DNA of 64,000 bases from Cliona cf. orientalis. Lineage: Eukaryota; Porifera; Demospongiae; Clionaida; Clionaidae. How positions within the stretch are numbered: the stretch's first letter is position 1; every line of letters starts with the position of its first letter. Below are positions 1 to 11,999 of the stretch, piece by piece. The position numbers were made by a program, and so were the translations under genes. The notes under the pieces are model-generated. The model saw only the letters and a program-made list of their open reading frames with translations. It ran no database searches and was not told the origin of the DNA. The DNA lies in NCBI GenBank assembly GCA_963930775.1, contig OZ005694.1, positions 6,937,054 through 7,001,053 on the forward strand. Direction: 5' to 3'.

Positions 1-118
1 CTTCGAAATCAGCAATATTCATAAATGGAATAATTCCAAATCAGTAATATTGATAAATGGAATACTTCGAAATCAGCAATATTCATAAATGGAATAATTC
101 CAGATCAGCAATATAAAT
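1..118. repeat. Tandem repeat, ~64-bp unit
   Basis: Nearly two copies of a 64-bp unit, each made of two ~32-bp half units that share the core CAGCAATATTCATAAATGGA. The array may extend beyond the left edge of the window. No coding potential is visible. Confidence 0.8.
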
Positions 119-179
119 GGCCCTTCTCGGCCACCGTACCTTTCTCCTCCTCCTCTTGAAGGGCCTGGGAACGAGGCTA
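118..179. mobile_element. End fragment of a hAT-like TIR element
   Basis: Ends with GGGCCTGGGAACGAGGCTAA, which in reverse complement matches the terminal inverted repeats of the elements at 21.2-22.4 kb and 35.5-35.9 kb (TAGCCTCGTCCCCAGGCC). No partner terminus is seen inside the window, so this is a fragment or an element entering from the left. Confidence 0.5.
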
Positions 180-538
180 AATTCGATCTAGCCCCATCCC
201 ATATCACAAAGCTACAATGCCAAGGCTCAGACTACAGTACTTGCAGTACATATCCAACAAGTATTATTTTATTATGTCCCTTTGTTAGACAATTAATAAT
301 AATATTGATTGGGGAATAAGTGCTTGAGTATGTGCAAAGCCTAAACTATGGTAACAATTAATACACAATATACATGTGCGTTTCAATTATTAGAGTGAGC
401 CATGAAACATAATAAATTTTGCAGGGTCACCTTCAACAAAAATGAAATTTAGGTAAACTAAACTAGTGGCATAAATCATTCGCAATCACAGGTGTGTGTA
501 CATGTACATACACTAGATGTGACTACTGTAACACTCAC
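180..538. other. Intron sequence downstream of copy A NHR exon
   Basis: No gene is visible. Stretches here, such as the one around 195-260, match sequence at 30.83-31.03 kb and 14.62-14.66 kb, which lies between the NHR and SOCS exons of copies C and B. By analogy this is the last intron of copy A, and the SOCS-box exon should lie to the left of base 1. Confidence 0.6.
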
Positions 539-3500
539 CTGCTTTGGTGATAACTGTAGCAACACAGCGAGCATAATGGTCCACAACGGCATAGACATCA
601 GTGTCTCTGGTGTAGATGTTCTTTGCTGCTATACCTTGACTTTCACCATTCACAGTGAACTCCAACACTCCATCTTGGGATAGACGTAATCCAACACAAT
701 CTCCCTCACGAAGATCATCTAAATCAACATAGCCATAGTCGGAACTCTCTCCAGGAGTGACAAACTTATTAATAAGTCTCCGGTCAGTCCACACACAATG
801 GTATTCAGCGTAATGGGATTGTACAGGGATACCAGGACCAGATTCAATCGGCACACCTTTCTTGCACCTTCTTAGTCCAAATGCTAGCGATGGAGTCCAT
901 TCTATTTCATATGTTACCATTTTCACCTCAAACTCTGCCAGTCCTTTAAGAGGTTGTGCTCCATATACTACACCATCATCAAACTTATCTTCAGGGTTCA
1001 TTCTCTCAGCTCCTAGTCCATTATTGGTGATTCGAATGTTTTTTCCCGCTGCACTGTGGTAGCCAAATTGAATGTCTTTGTTTGGTGTTGACTCATCTGT
1101 ATCTGACTCTGACAGAGGATCTTGTGGTCTTCTGGTTTGGTCTTTCTTCACTACCATATACCCTGATAGTAAAAGAAAAGTATGTACATGCACGTAACTT
1201 GATGTATGTCCACTTACATGACTCTTATTTGCATGTGCATCTGTTAATTAATTTGGGAGGCTCACTCATAAAAAAATTATTATGCTCCCCATACAAGCTC
1301 CTCTCATTTTTGATTTGCGTAATAATTATAAGGTAGCCAAGTAAAAGCAATACTGCTATTCATTATATGAATGGCTTCTCTCATTTGCGTGTGTGAATCG
1401 TATTATTATTATTATGACATTGTGCATACATGACAGTACATGTAGTTGTGGTGGTATGTTGCATTCAGGTATGTGTGTTAGTGTGAGTGATGTTTGTGTT
1501 AGAGATTGACTTATTGCATTTGACTTGCTAGGCTTGAACCAGAGGAGGTTGGTCACGGATTCTAATTAGAGTGCGTCTGCCATAGGCTGCAATGTACACC
1601 CACTCAACCCAGGTCAACCCGCTGAGTCAACCAAACAATATAATATTATTACATATGATATGCGATAATAAAATGCACATTCTGCGAAAATCATGACCAA
1701 CCTCCTCTGGGCTTGAACCTAGCGATATTAAAAAATCAGGTGAAGTTGATATCAGATGATCCCTTATAAGGCATGATCCCCCCACCTCCACCAAATTGGA
1801 ATAATATGAACCCTTGATCGTCTCCCCAGTAGCTGCACAGTGTAATGGTGCATGTGGTAAAAGGTTGTCAATAGAATGCGTACACATCGATCGATGCTGG
1901 CCCCAGAAATCATGGAGATGGCGTCTAAGATCGATCAAGTTTCGATGCTTCAATCACAGAGACGAACTCGACAGCACAGTATTCCTTCCGAAATTCAGGT
2001 TGGTCGCACTGCTGCAGTCTCACGCGGGCCAGCCCTTGTGACAGTGATGCGTGCTATATATAGCGCAAGGCTACCCACAGCATTACGCAAGCCAAGAAAA
2101 CACGTGAAGTTCAACCAACAGTGCTTCTCAGAGAAAGTAGCGCTCAGCTTGTAATGTATTCGCTGGATACACGCGTAAGATACTCTACATATTTACTGAT
2201 TTTCAAGTCCCATGCAGAAAGGCTCCAGCGAGGCCCTGGATTTTTTCATAATTACCTCATAGGTTGCATCATAATTCACATCATAATTTCATCATAGATT
2301 ACACTACAATTACCTCATAACCACAGAAAAGTAAATTGCTACTGGGGAGATAATGAAAAACTTAGAGACTACGTCCAGAGTCCCTCACGAATACGCCGCC
2401 ATAAATTCGAACTAGGACACACTGAGAAACTGCGTATGCTCCGTATACGCGTACAATATTGGGGCGCGCGGCTTGACCTCCACCTGCCATGTGCTAGACT
2501 GAATAGGGAAATCCCCCCGAGTGCGTGCTCGCCAAAGAAAGCGAACTGGGAGAATCGCCATATCTCATCGATAGTCCACGATCTCTTCTACGCTAGGTTC
2601 GAATTCTGGATCCCAACACCCTGGACTCTGGACGTAATGAAAAACTTAGAGACTACGTCCAGAGTCCCTCACGAATACGCCGCCATAAATTCGAACTAGG
2701 ACACATTGATAAACTGCGCATGCTCCGTATACGCGTACAATATTGGGGCACGCGGCTTGAGCCGGTTGACCTTCACCTGCCATGTGCTCAGACTGAATAG
2801 GGAAATCCCCCTGCCCTGAAAGCGAGCTCGCTAGAGAAAACGAACTGAGAGAAATGCCATAATGATATCATCGGATAGTCCACGATCTCTTCTACGCTAG
2901 GTTCGAATTCTGGGTCCCAACAACCTTTCATGCGCGCCAAACATTTTGAAACAGTTTCACAACAATTGCATCATAATTTCATCATACTATTAGGTTTCAT
3001 CATAGGTTTCATCATTATTCATCACACCTCATCGAGCGGCCGAATCGATTTGTTGATTGGGACTCTTGCATATGTCGTTCATTAGTAGTTCATTAAAAAT
3101 AATGCTATTGTATCTTCGATAATATATTATTATACCACACTAAAGAGCATTGTGAAGTAATGCAACTAGTGTTGTGTATATTCCTAGGGAAACCTTGTGT
3201 TTATTTGACAAATAATTCATCAATAGCAGAATAGAATGAAGCACTATCATACAAACCCTCGTAGCTAACATAATAATTTACATTAGCTGCACATAACAAG
3301 CCAAACCAGCAACATAATTAGGAGTAGCACAATAGAGAAATGATATACATTTATTTTACAGCAATGGTATGCCTCACCAGAACTCATTGACAAGCTAAAT
3401 TTTCAACAAAAAGGCACACATGTACAGTGACACATACAATAACATTATACATGTATCTTCATAAAGCCCAATGGCACATACATGTAAAATGATTATACAT

Positions 3501-6500
3501 TTGCATAAACCACATAGCACAGCAATAGACACACTCATCAACTCACTTACTACCTACACTGTTAACACTACAGCACATGAACCGAGGGTTAATGATGTTT
3601 TCCCAGCATACTTACTGATACATGATCATTATGCCTTCATATCCCACTATTTTTATGATGTGGGAATGGGACAAAGCCAAAAGATTACAGGCTCCAACCC
3701 CACACTCCCAGTAAATTCCTTAATCATATCTCCAGCCAGGTTTACATGTATAATTATAGTGGTGACTCAATGATGATCATCCTAATAAAATTAGATACTG
3801 TATGGCGGGTAATTTTCGTGGGGTGCTAATTTTCATTATTTTTGTGGTTGATTTGGCATTTATGAACTTTTTACACCCACAAAATTAATTTTGAGGGCCT
3901 TTTTGGACTTTCCATTGAAAATTAGCACCCACGAAAATTACCCGTCATACGGTAAGTATAGCTTAACATGACTTACATGGTACCTCCCATAACAACAAAT
4001 AGAGTATGTTTGTGTGTGCACGTCTGTACAAACTCATTCATACCATTATCATTAATCCTTAGGTGTATATCCATCATTGAATCATCAGTGCTTCCTTCAA
4101 ACTTGATAGTGGGTGGATCAAACTCAGTTCCTTTTAGGGTTATCTTGATCTGATAGTCTAGCAGCCGATGTTGCAGGTCTTCATGCTCACTCTCCCTCCA
4201 AATGTCAGAAGCTTTGATCTGTTAAAAAGGATAATTAATAGCAGAGATAATTATTACTTCATAGGGGTATATACTATAGGAGTATGTAGCTAACGATCCA
4301 CCGGCACTTGATCCAAACCTTTGGTATGCCATTGCTAGCACTAGTAAGCCACCCATTCCCTTCAAGGATTCCCAAGAAATTCATATTAGTAAGATGGTAT
4401 GATTGTTTATTAGGTCAAAGATATTAAGTACCATACTTATAAGCATGGAAAAATTTGTTTTTGAAAAACGTGCATTTTTCTGGCAAAGGTCGTCAATCAC
4501 TCCATATATAAACGTTATGAGAATTCGTAAAATGCTAATTTATTGCGTTAAATTGGATCATGCGTTGTATTCAATTAACTATGGTAACACTCCTGACTAC
4601 ATTCCACTGATCACATCAAAGGGAAATGAAGTGGTCCAATGACGCTCTACTCTGCCCTAGGGAAACCCCCTGTACCACTGAAGGATCAGCCCCTGCTACT
4701 GATGCATTAGCTACTGTTGCTAAAGAACTACAAAATACTATAGTCCATAAGTCGTTGTAACTGAAACAGTTGTCTATACTAGTGTGTATTCATGTGAGCC
4801 AGCAGTCATGTTTCATTGTGCTCCACCCCTTGTTGCCATCACCCGTATTGTTCCCTGGTCTGTTTTGTCTCTACCAGCCCGGTTCACTAATTCTCTACAT
4901 AAATCCCTGTGTGCTCACTCAAGTAATCGAGTAAGCCAACTTTGCCAGTTCGCAAACTGGCAAAGTTAGCTCTTGAGCATAGTGAGCGCACAGGGATTTA
5001 TGTAGAGCAATTGCTCGTTGCCCAAACATGGCCATGGGAACATTTTCACTTCCTTCAATAAATATTATGATTAGTTAGTTCCATACATTACTACTGCACC
5101 CTCAAACATTTTCATGACATAAATGGCATCCGATATCTACCAGTGGTATACCCATGCATTGAGACATGTTACCATTCCATCTTCAGGCTCCACTGCAGTG
5201 ATGTGTGGGCTCTTATCTGGCACAATGACTCTCAAAGATCCACCTGAACCAGCCATTGAAGCAAATTTGAACTTTTTGATATAGTATTGATTGCCATGAA
5301 CACCATAGACCCTGTGTCCACGCCACATTTTCAAAATCTATAAGTTAACATATAAGAGATTCAAGAGACAACTGAGGAATGCTACTTTACCTTGAGAGCT
5401 GTATTACGAAAATGAAAATCGATGTAGACTTCATGAATGTGATCGGATGACTTTACTGACACAACAAGAGAGTAGAGAGCATCAGCACTGGCATCAGCTT
5501 GCTGTGGTGGACTCTCAACCTGCATGAGATATTTCATTCAATTGTATGTCAAAACGTCTAGCAAAAAAAGTCATCACTCACGTACCCATAATTCTCCTAT
5601 AAACTAATGGTAGTTGGTGGGTGTGGTTTGAATGGAGGGGTGGAGTTTGTGACCACATCAAAAGTGAGGATTACCACATCAAACAAAATTTTGAAAGAAT
5701 AAATGCATACACTGGTATTCATTTAGAAAATCTAATTGTCCCAAGAGAGTAAAACAAGGAATAGGGAGGTGAGTGCATTTGACCATGTGCATTGTGTGTT
5801 AGCTGCCGTAAATCGCGAATATTTCGTTGTTTAAATATTTTCGGACAGCCAGGGTTGTGCAAAAATTGAATGCGCGGAAATACATGTGCAATATTAACGA
5901 TAATGTGGTACAGGATCGTTTGTCCGAAAAGTATTTAACGCGAAATATTATCGCATGAAATGTTTTAGACATGAAATATTTGTGATTTACGACATGTGTT
6001 AATACACGAGGGGGTGGGGGAATGCTCCCTCAGAAACATTTTGTAGATTCTTTGACATGATCACTTCTGGTGCCTTCTAAGATATGTAATTATAATTTAG
6101 TCGTGCTGCTGTCGTAAAGCTCTTTACAATACTATAACAATCATAGTGTACAGAACACCTATATCATTATGAAGATCAATATGTGGAATTATCGTAGTGT
6201 CCGGGTAAGCGCCCATGGGCGCTAAAACATAAGTCACGATTTTGGCCTGCACGGGCGTTACCCGAGATCAAAATTCCATACGTTAGTATAGAAGCAGCTA
6301 TAGTGGCCCCTTGAGGACACTTTTGTTTGAAATTAAAAATTGTACCCACGAATATTAATTTTCAACATTTTCGAATAAAAAGAATGTTAACTTTGAAAAA
6401 CTAAAGTGAGTACCCACTAAATGCACTATTTCCGAATTTCGCTAAAATTTGTACCCACAAATAATCGTAGCCCTAAGGGGTACACAGTACCGTAGTGTCT

Positions 6501-9500
6501 CGGGCAAGCATCCATGTACTGCATTTTAAGGTAGCAGATGAGATAATTAAATTATATTAATTTTGGGTTTGGGTTTGGGTTATTTTAAAAATTTAATTAT
6601 ATTTCTTTTTGGCAATTTGGCGAATTCGGTATAGATCACCAAATCAAATATTAGTTAATTTGATGCACGCAGGTGTTTTTGAGAATTGCTCAAATGCCTA
6701 GATCTGCAGATCTGATTATTTTCATGCTCATGAGGACAGACAAAACCAATTTCTTTACCCCTTTACTGTGCATGCATGCACACACAAGAAGATAGCAACG
6801 AAATCATCAATATTGGTCTTGGCATAGTGCAATGAAAGTGCACTGTATAAGATAGATTTTGAGAGAAATTTTAATAAAATTTCTGCTGCCACAATAGTAT
6901 GTACACTCAAGCAAAATTGTACTCACATTAGTAACAGGCCCCATAGCAGATGATGTCATACATTCAGCTGTGATGTTCCTCTGATACAGTGTCCTCTCAC
7001 CCAGCGATAGCTCAAGAATTTGTTCACTCTGAAAAAATGTCCTATCAATCAGGCTGATTGCTTCTGTTAATTCCTGAACAGCCACAGTAGGGATAAACCA
7101 CACAGCGATGAATGAGTTAGTATGTTCTACCAACATAAGGATGGACACTGTAACAAATTCTGAACGTCGTATTTTGCCGTAGAATCGATTTCGAAAAGAA
7201 TCCAGCTTCTCCAGTGTGTATGACTTGGGATCATCTGCAAACTTTGCTCTCAATATTTTGAAGTCAATCGGTGGTGCTTCAAGGCCGGGCCAGTGGTTTA
7301 TCAATTCATCAATAGTAGTAACTTTCTTGAACAACTGCACTTTCTCTGTGTATGACGTCATTTCTTGCTTCAGCCCTCGACTGCCAAATTTCGAAACGAG
7401 ATACTGGAGTAATTCATAATCAATGAACGTAAAGAGTGGATTGAGGTGACAAAACAGGTTATGGACGAGTTTTTTGTCCTCTAATTCGGGTAACATGTTC
7501 TGTATCCTACTTTCATACTCCCTCCTTAACTTAAGTGGCAACATAGTTAACACTTGCAACACTTCTTCCACAGAAGTATCTCCTTTTGATAATTCATTCA
7601 CCAGGCATTTATGAAGGTAGCTAAACTGCTCTTCCAGTGCGTCAATCTTCATGGACACATCCAGAGGCAACTCTGCACGGAATGACAAAGGATTAATATC
7701 TCATGCGTGCTCAAGAAGTAACATTAAGTATTTAGAAGCACTGTTAAATACAAATAGGCACCAAATATAGTATCCCGGGGAAGTGTCCACTCCCTGGCCT
7801 CACTCACTGATTCATGGGATCAATATAGCAGCGCACCATGATACAAATGTATGCAATTACCATCCTGAGTAAGCGCCCATGTGTGAGTTAAGTATATGTT
7901 ATGTTATGTCATTCCATGACAAATTTTTAAAGGTCACCATACTATCCCAATGAATTCTTTAACATAGGACATAAACTTAACGTTGTAAAATTTCGCCAAG
8001 AAGAGCATGCAACCATAATAATATGCAATACATGTACATGAAGAAAGTTTCAATGGTAAAAGTGTCCAAATCAGCACTTTTGCACATTTTTAACCCATGG
8101 CATAAATAATTATCTTAAGCTTTGCGCTACACATGTGAGGAGATTGCACATCTCCATATTATTATACCGTGGATCGGGATATTTTCGCCAGTAAAATATT
8201 TTGCTAGTAAATTTTTTGCGCAGTCTAAATTTCATCACCAGACTTTAGCGACCAAAATAGGTAGAGGTCGATATACTTTACACAAAATATTTTGCATGCT
8301 TGATTTTTATTGGAAAAGGTCATTGACGGAAAAATTTTAACGGTCAAAATTTCGTAATCTGCAGTGTTTGACTATTAAAGGGAGGGGAACCAGTAGATAA
8401 CACTGATGGCTTCTCTGAAAATGGGGTCTCAGAAGCCACCAGAAACGGCCTCGGAGATTGAAAGTTAAAATTTTCCTGGTGGAGCATACCCTCAGACCCC
8501 CCTAGTGTAAACTAGTTAATGAGCACTGCATTTAAAAAGAACAGTCCTCACCTCCTCTTTAACTCCGTAATTGTTGCATTTGCATGCCCCCCACCCCCCC
8601 CCCCCCCCGAAAAATTCTAAATGAAATCCTGTTGATGATGGTTGTGGTGGCATAGTTGAAATAGGCACCAATTAGATGGGTAGAGGACGTTCTTTTAGCT
8701 GATGCAAGTTTCATGATTACATGATCTACGGGTGAGTTCTACATTCAGTGATCAATAATCAGCGGTATACATGTACATGTACGCTACATAATCGATACAA
8801 GCCAAGTTAGCTAAGTTTAATAGAAACATGCACAGTGCTTCAATATTTTAGTCATGAGTGAATGAACACATGTACAGCCTCACTCCATACGTCAAACATT
8901 ATAGTGGGAAAAAACGAAAATTATATTAATGCATATGTACACATACAACATGTACATGTACATGTACACAGTCTACTCTCGTGCCCAGCCCCCCTTTATG
9001 CATGTGCGAGAAAGTGTTTAATCAAAAGCGTCCCACTTCCTTGTTCTCGAGGTACATACAATATTATTAATTATTATGCCCAATAATTTTGTAAAACCAT
9101 GGTCATATTATGACATTAGTGAAATATAAATACACGCAGTTTGTACATACATGTACACGCATGTGCTCGGCCTATGCACACGGCACAGAAGTGGCGGTTA
9201 GTGTGCACACCAGAATTGTGAATTATTGCATTTCAGCTGGACACGTTAGTGCAACCCTTTTGATCATAACCTTTCTGGGTAGGAGGGGCTGGTGCACTGC
9301 ACGAGATTATATACGTTTAACATACAGTGAACATACATTGTCTAGTACACCCAAAATAGACTTAGGCAGCCTGCGGATCGTGGATATCAGTACCTGTAGA
9401 GACGGAGCCATTCTTAAAATGTTGAACTTGAAGTTGTTGATCATTTTCGGAGGGCATTTCCAAACTGGTCACGTTTCCAGACAGTGGTACAAGGTTCAAG

Positions 9501-9797
9501 GTGGACTTGAGCTTCGTACACAGAAGATCCACGAGATCTCGACGCTTTCGTCGATGGAAGGCTCGAGCTAGCTTCAAGAAAGTGGCTCCTCGTCCTTCTC
9601 TTTTATGCCAGGCGTCCAGTAGGGACACTCTGCACATTTCCTGGCCGCTATTTTCTCGATTTATGTCCCGTAGCTCGTCTAAGGAAAACTTCAGATAACG
9701 ACCAATCATCTCCCAGTCCGCGCCGAGTTCGACAGCGATATCATCTCTGATATCTCGTGGGCACTCTCTGTCTAGGTCTTCTTCCTTGAAGCCGTCA
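539..9797 (-). CDS. Death domain-NHR protein, copy A (3' end outside window, 5' end unresolved)
   Basis: Exons on the minus strand, with consensus splice sites: 9797-9394 (Death domain), 7672-6927, 5519-5391, 5337-5173, 4218-4044, 1162-539. Phases and exon lengths match copies B and C (129, 165 and 175 nt small exons are identical in length). The Death-domain exon carries the motif DWEMIGRYLKFSLDELRDIN. The 746-nt exon encodes the family's ~250-aa unrecognised domain. The 624-nt exon encodes an NHR (Neuralized homology) domain with LREGDCVGLRL and DTDVYAVVDHYARC. Donor GTGAGT at 538 implies one more exon, expected to be the SOCS box, outside the window. The start differs from the paralogues: the Death exon opens after an acceptor at 9798 with a split codon, so an upstream exon must supply the N terminus. 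A short ORF at 10153-10308 is a phase-compatible candidate only. Domain identities are by eye. Confidence 0.75.
1527..1723. mobile_element. Fold-back (hairpin) element in copy A intron
   Basis: Two ~36-bp inverted arms (TTGAACCAGAGGAGGTTGGT and its complement) flank ~125 bp. The same element sits at the same relative site in copy B (16584-16782). At the matching site in copy C (32732-32749) only a short palindrome remains. It lies inside an intron and has no coding capacity. Confidence 0.7.
1820..2351. mobile_element. Non-autonomous TIR element (MITE family 1), copy 1
   Basis: Ends are complementary (TCTCCCCAGTAGC at the left, GCTACTGGGGAGA at the right). The interior matches copies at 32125-32617 (same orientation) and 25376-25866 (inverted). 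The interior includes a TATATATAGC run and a short ORF-like piece that is not conserved as protein, so I treat it as a repeat and not a gene. Confidence 0.7.
2352..2935. repeat. Two tandem copies of a ~285-bp unit
   Basis: The unit starting TAATGAAAAACTTAGAGACT occurs at about 2351 and again at about 2636, nearly identical through GGTTCGAATTCTGG. The junction forms an inverted repeat (GGACTCTGGACGTA with TACGTCCAGAGTCC), as if two elements met end to end. GC content is higher than in the flanks. The GGTTCGAATTC string resembles a tRNA B box, but I see no matching A box. Confidence 0.75.
3796..3954. mobile_element. Fold-back element in copy A intron
   Basis: Inverted arms containing GGGTAATTTTCGTGGG and its complement CCCACGAAAATTACCC flank a short AT-rich loop. 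A copy is at the homologous position in copy B (17574-17703). Copy C lacks it at 33.75 kb. Confidence 0.75.
4893..5007. mobile_element. 115-bp near-perfect hairpin element
   Basis: CTCTACATAAATCCCTGTG at the left is mirrored by CACAGGGATTTATGTAGAG at the right. An inner stem AACTTTGCCAGTT / AACTGGCAAAGTT extends the fold. It lies between small exons of copy A, and the other paralogues do not have it at this site. Confidence 0.75.
5806..5996. repeat. Imperfect inverted repeat in copy A intron
   Basis: GTAAATCGCGAATATTTC and a nearby AAATATTTTCGGACA both reappear inverted within ~150 bp. This is consistent with an old fold-back element. Confidence 0.5.
6620..6785. repeat. Dispersed repeat family 2, copy 1
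   Basis: Shares GCCTAGATCT, ATTTTCATGCT, GACAGACAAA and ACCAATT..CTTTACCCCTT blocks, in the same order and orientation, with 19255-19450, 22455-22640 and 37540-37740. No coding potential is seen. Its type is unknown. Confidence 0.6.
8370..8610. repeat. Degenerate repeat with poly-C, copy A intron
   Basis: The stretch starting GGGGAACCAGTAGATAACAC matches 19800-20020 in copy B. Part of it (TTTTCCTG..GGAGCAT..CCC..AGACCCCCCTAG) also matches 47440-47500. It ends in a run of Cs near 8590-8608. It is repetitive and noncoding. Confidence 0.55.
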
Positions 9798-10390
9798 CTG
9801 GGCAAAAAATGGGATTTCTTACTATAGGTAATGTGGCTGAGAGGTGGGTGGTAGATGACATAACAGACAACAATCCTACTTACAGGATTCATGGTATTTC
9901 ATAATGCGTGTCAGGTAGAGGATAGAGCTAAATCCCAGGTACCCAACACGTGGTGTACAAGTGATGTGTCCTATAGTTTTCCCACTGCATGATTTCCGAA
10001 TGAGAATTGAAATTTCATGTACAGAATTCATATAGTTCAATTGAAATTTCCAGTACAAAACAAGTATCTGATATGTCAAATTTATGGTACTGAATCACTG
10101 AATGACAACTGATATTTCTTAGTGCATAACAGTTCAATTCAGAATCTTGGTACTACCAACAGAGCTTGTCACTGCAAGTTCTATGCTTGGTTTGCCACGC
10201 TGCTTGAGCCCATTTGTTGCATCTAAGTAACCCTATTTCAGCATGCCACAGTAACTGTTTCTCCTCATCTTCACGATCTTCAGTTAGTACATCCACTTTG
10301 TCAATCATCTTGATTGTACACTCTTTTCTTGAATACTCAACATATCCTCAAGTTTCTGTGTAAAGGTAGTACAGGATATAAATGCATGTG
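9798..10390. other. 5' region of copy A with unplaced short ORF
   Basis: No exon homologous to the N terminus of copies B and C is found here. On the minus strand, 10308-10153 reads as 51 codons (charged, with DVLTEDREDEEKQLLWHAEI) and ends at a GTAGTA site whose phase fits the acceptor at 9798. It could be an alternative first exon of copy A or chance. The paralogous CACCC promoter motif of copies B and C is absent. Confidence 0.3.
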
Positions 10391-11534
10391 TGGACGCCGA
10401 GAGTAGAAAGGGAACGTTATACACACTTGGTCAAATTTGAGTTTTGTGCACCAATACATTATAGACAGGTATATAATTTATTTAACAAACATGTGTAGTG
10501 AAGATCAACATTAATGAAGAGTACTGACATGATAAAGTCACCAAAAACTATGGCGAATCTTGAAAGAGCCCATGCCATTCATCACGCTGGATATAGTTTG
10601 AGCACATTTGCTTCAGGTGACTATAAGTTTGGATTCAGAGAGCTCCCTGACCTTCCTCTGAGCACTGTAAGTGTCATTGACTGTAGGAAGGGCTATAAAT
10701 TGGCGTTTGTATCCCTTAGTCAAATGCATGGGCGTGTTCCGGAGGGTTCCAGTATAACACAGTTCACGTACTTTCATAACCGCTTCAGCTCCTGGGTCCT
10801 TAACAGCCAAAAAATCATACGGATATGAGCGGATCCCTGGTAAGTTGGAGTACTTTTGAGTGACAATATCTCGCCAATGTCGTACAATCCCTCCCTTGTC
10901 AAAAACAACACTTGAATGTAGCTGGTATACACAAACGAAACTCGCCGCTTCATTGAAAGCATCAGCCGAATAAAAGCTCTTTGCCTCTCATATAGTTTTC
11001 TAATCTCGCTGACCTTCTCTTCTGTCCTACTAGTGTTACAGGCTCTTCTGATACCTCACTTTCTTGTGATACTTCAATTTCTTCACTTTCAGAGCTACTT
11101 TCAGCAACCATCATCACTGTACAAACAATACGTTTCTTATTAATGAACACCAACATACACACAAAAAAAATACTGTATTGGCTAGTTTAATACACATTCT
11201 AGCATTTATTTACCAGATATCCTGCTGCTGCTAATCAGCCTTACCTTTGCATAAGCCTCTAAAGTGGTAGAAAATCACTCTAAGTCACTCAGTAGTGTGC
11301 CTAACAGCAGACCTCTTGCAACACCAGGAAGCGTGACGTCATAGAAAAGGATGTATGACGTCACACGGAAGTAATTACGTAATCAAATTACATTCCAACA
11401 CAACTTGTGCACACACCTAAGGTTTCAGCATTATAGGTACTATAGTATATGAGTTAGGTATAGGTGAACTTTAAACTCTTTTTTCTCACAATGTACATAC
11501 GTGTATAACGTTCCCTTTCTACTCTTGGTGCCCA
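10391..11534. mobile_element. 1144-bp TIR DNA element carrying a broken ORF
   Basis: 34-bp terminal inverted repeats (10391-10424 and 11501-11534), sharing GAGTAGAAAGGGAACGTTAT, differ at about three positions near the outer ends. Both are flanked by CATGTG, a probable 6-bp target-site duplication. Inside, on the minus strand, lies the ORF described at 10614-11119. The TSD is a motif common in this DNA, so it is weaker evidence than the TIRs. The family is not assigned. Confidence 0.7.
10614..11119 (-). pseudogene. Unrecognised ORF inside the TIR element, one frame change
   Basis: Minus-strand reading begins after a good acceptor (TTTGTACAG at ~11120). It gives an acidic stretch (ESSSESEEIEVSQESEVSEE) and then a basic one (QKRRSAR), stopping at 10962. 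A second frame takes over near 10975 and continues to a stop at 10614, with DKGGIVRHWRDIVTQKYSNL and AVKDPGAEAVMKVRELCYTG, which look protein-like. One frame change therefore separates two plausible halves. I recognise no family. It could be a captured host exon or remnant transposon protein. A charged exon-like stretch outside the element (12.09-12.01 kb, donor GTAAGC) has a compatible phase, but it has no in-frame ATG. Confidence 0.4.
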
Positions 11535-11630
11535 CATGTGTACACAGCAGCATAATACTACAATAATTAAGCACCATGCACACATGCACACACAACATAC
11601 ATGCACCCTTTGTTACGAGAATATAGGTAT

Positions 11631-11842
11631 ACAGCCTATAAGATGTGCCATCTTGATAGAAGCTGCCAGGAGATGAGACATCTCAGCAGCAAACTGTACC
11701 AAAAACTACGCACAAATGTAACACACACACACACACACATACAACGTCATGCACTTACATAAGTACAGCCTACAAGATGTGCCATCTTGATAGAAGCTGC
11801 CATGAGATGAGACATCTCAGCAGCAAACTGTACCAAAAAGTA
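11631..11842. repeat. Two direct copies of a ~85-bp sequence
   Basis: GATGTGCCATCTTGATAGAA through AGCAGCAAACTGTACCAAAAA occurs at ~11641-11708 and again at ~11776-11840, separated by a CA microsatellite. It contains a short palindrome-like GATGAGACATCTC. Function unknown. Confidence 0.75.
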
Positions 11843-11999
11843 CATGTACACACACACAGAGCATACAAATGGACAGTATGAATACAAGCAGGGAGACTAC
11901 CAGCAACCATATGGCCATAGCAGCAACTAAAAATACCACTGACCAATCAACTCTTTCAGGGGTCTCATGATATGCCCTTGACACGCACAGATTTAAATA

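Noticed and set aside
513-1062. Plus-strand ORFs overlapping the NHR exons
   Set aside because: They are antisense shadows of the conserved minus-strand exons. Conservation, splice sites and domain content all support the minus strand.
2930-2960. tRNA-derived SINE based on GGTTCGAATTC in the 285-bp repeat
   Set aside because: No A box at the expected distance and no tail. The B-box match may be chance.
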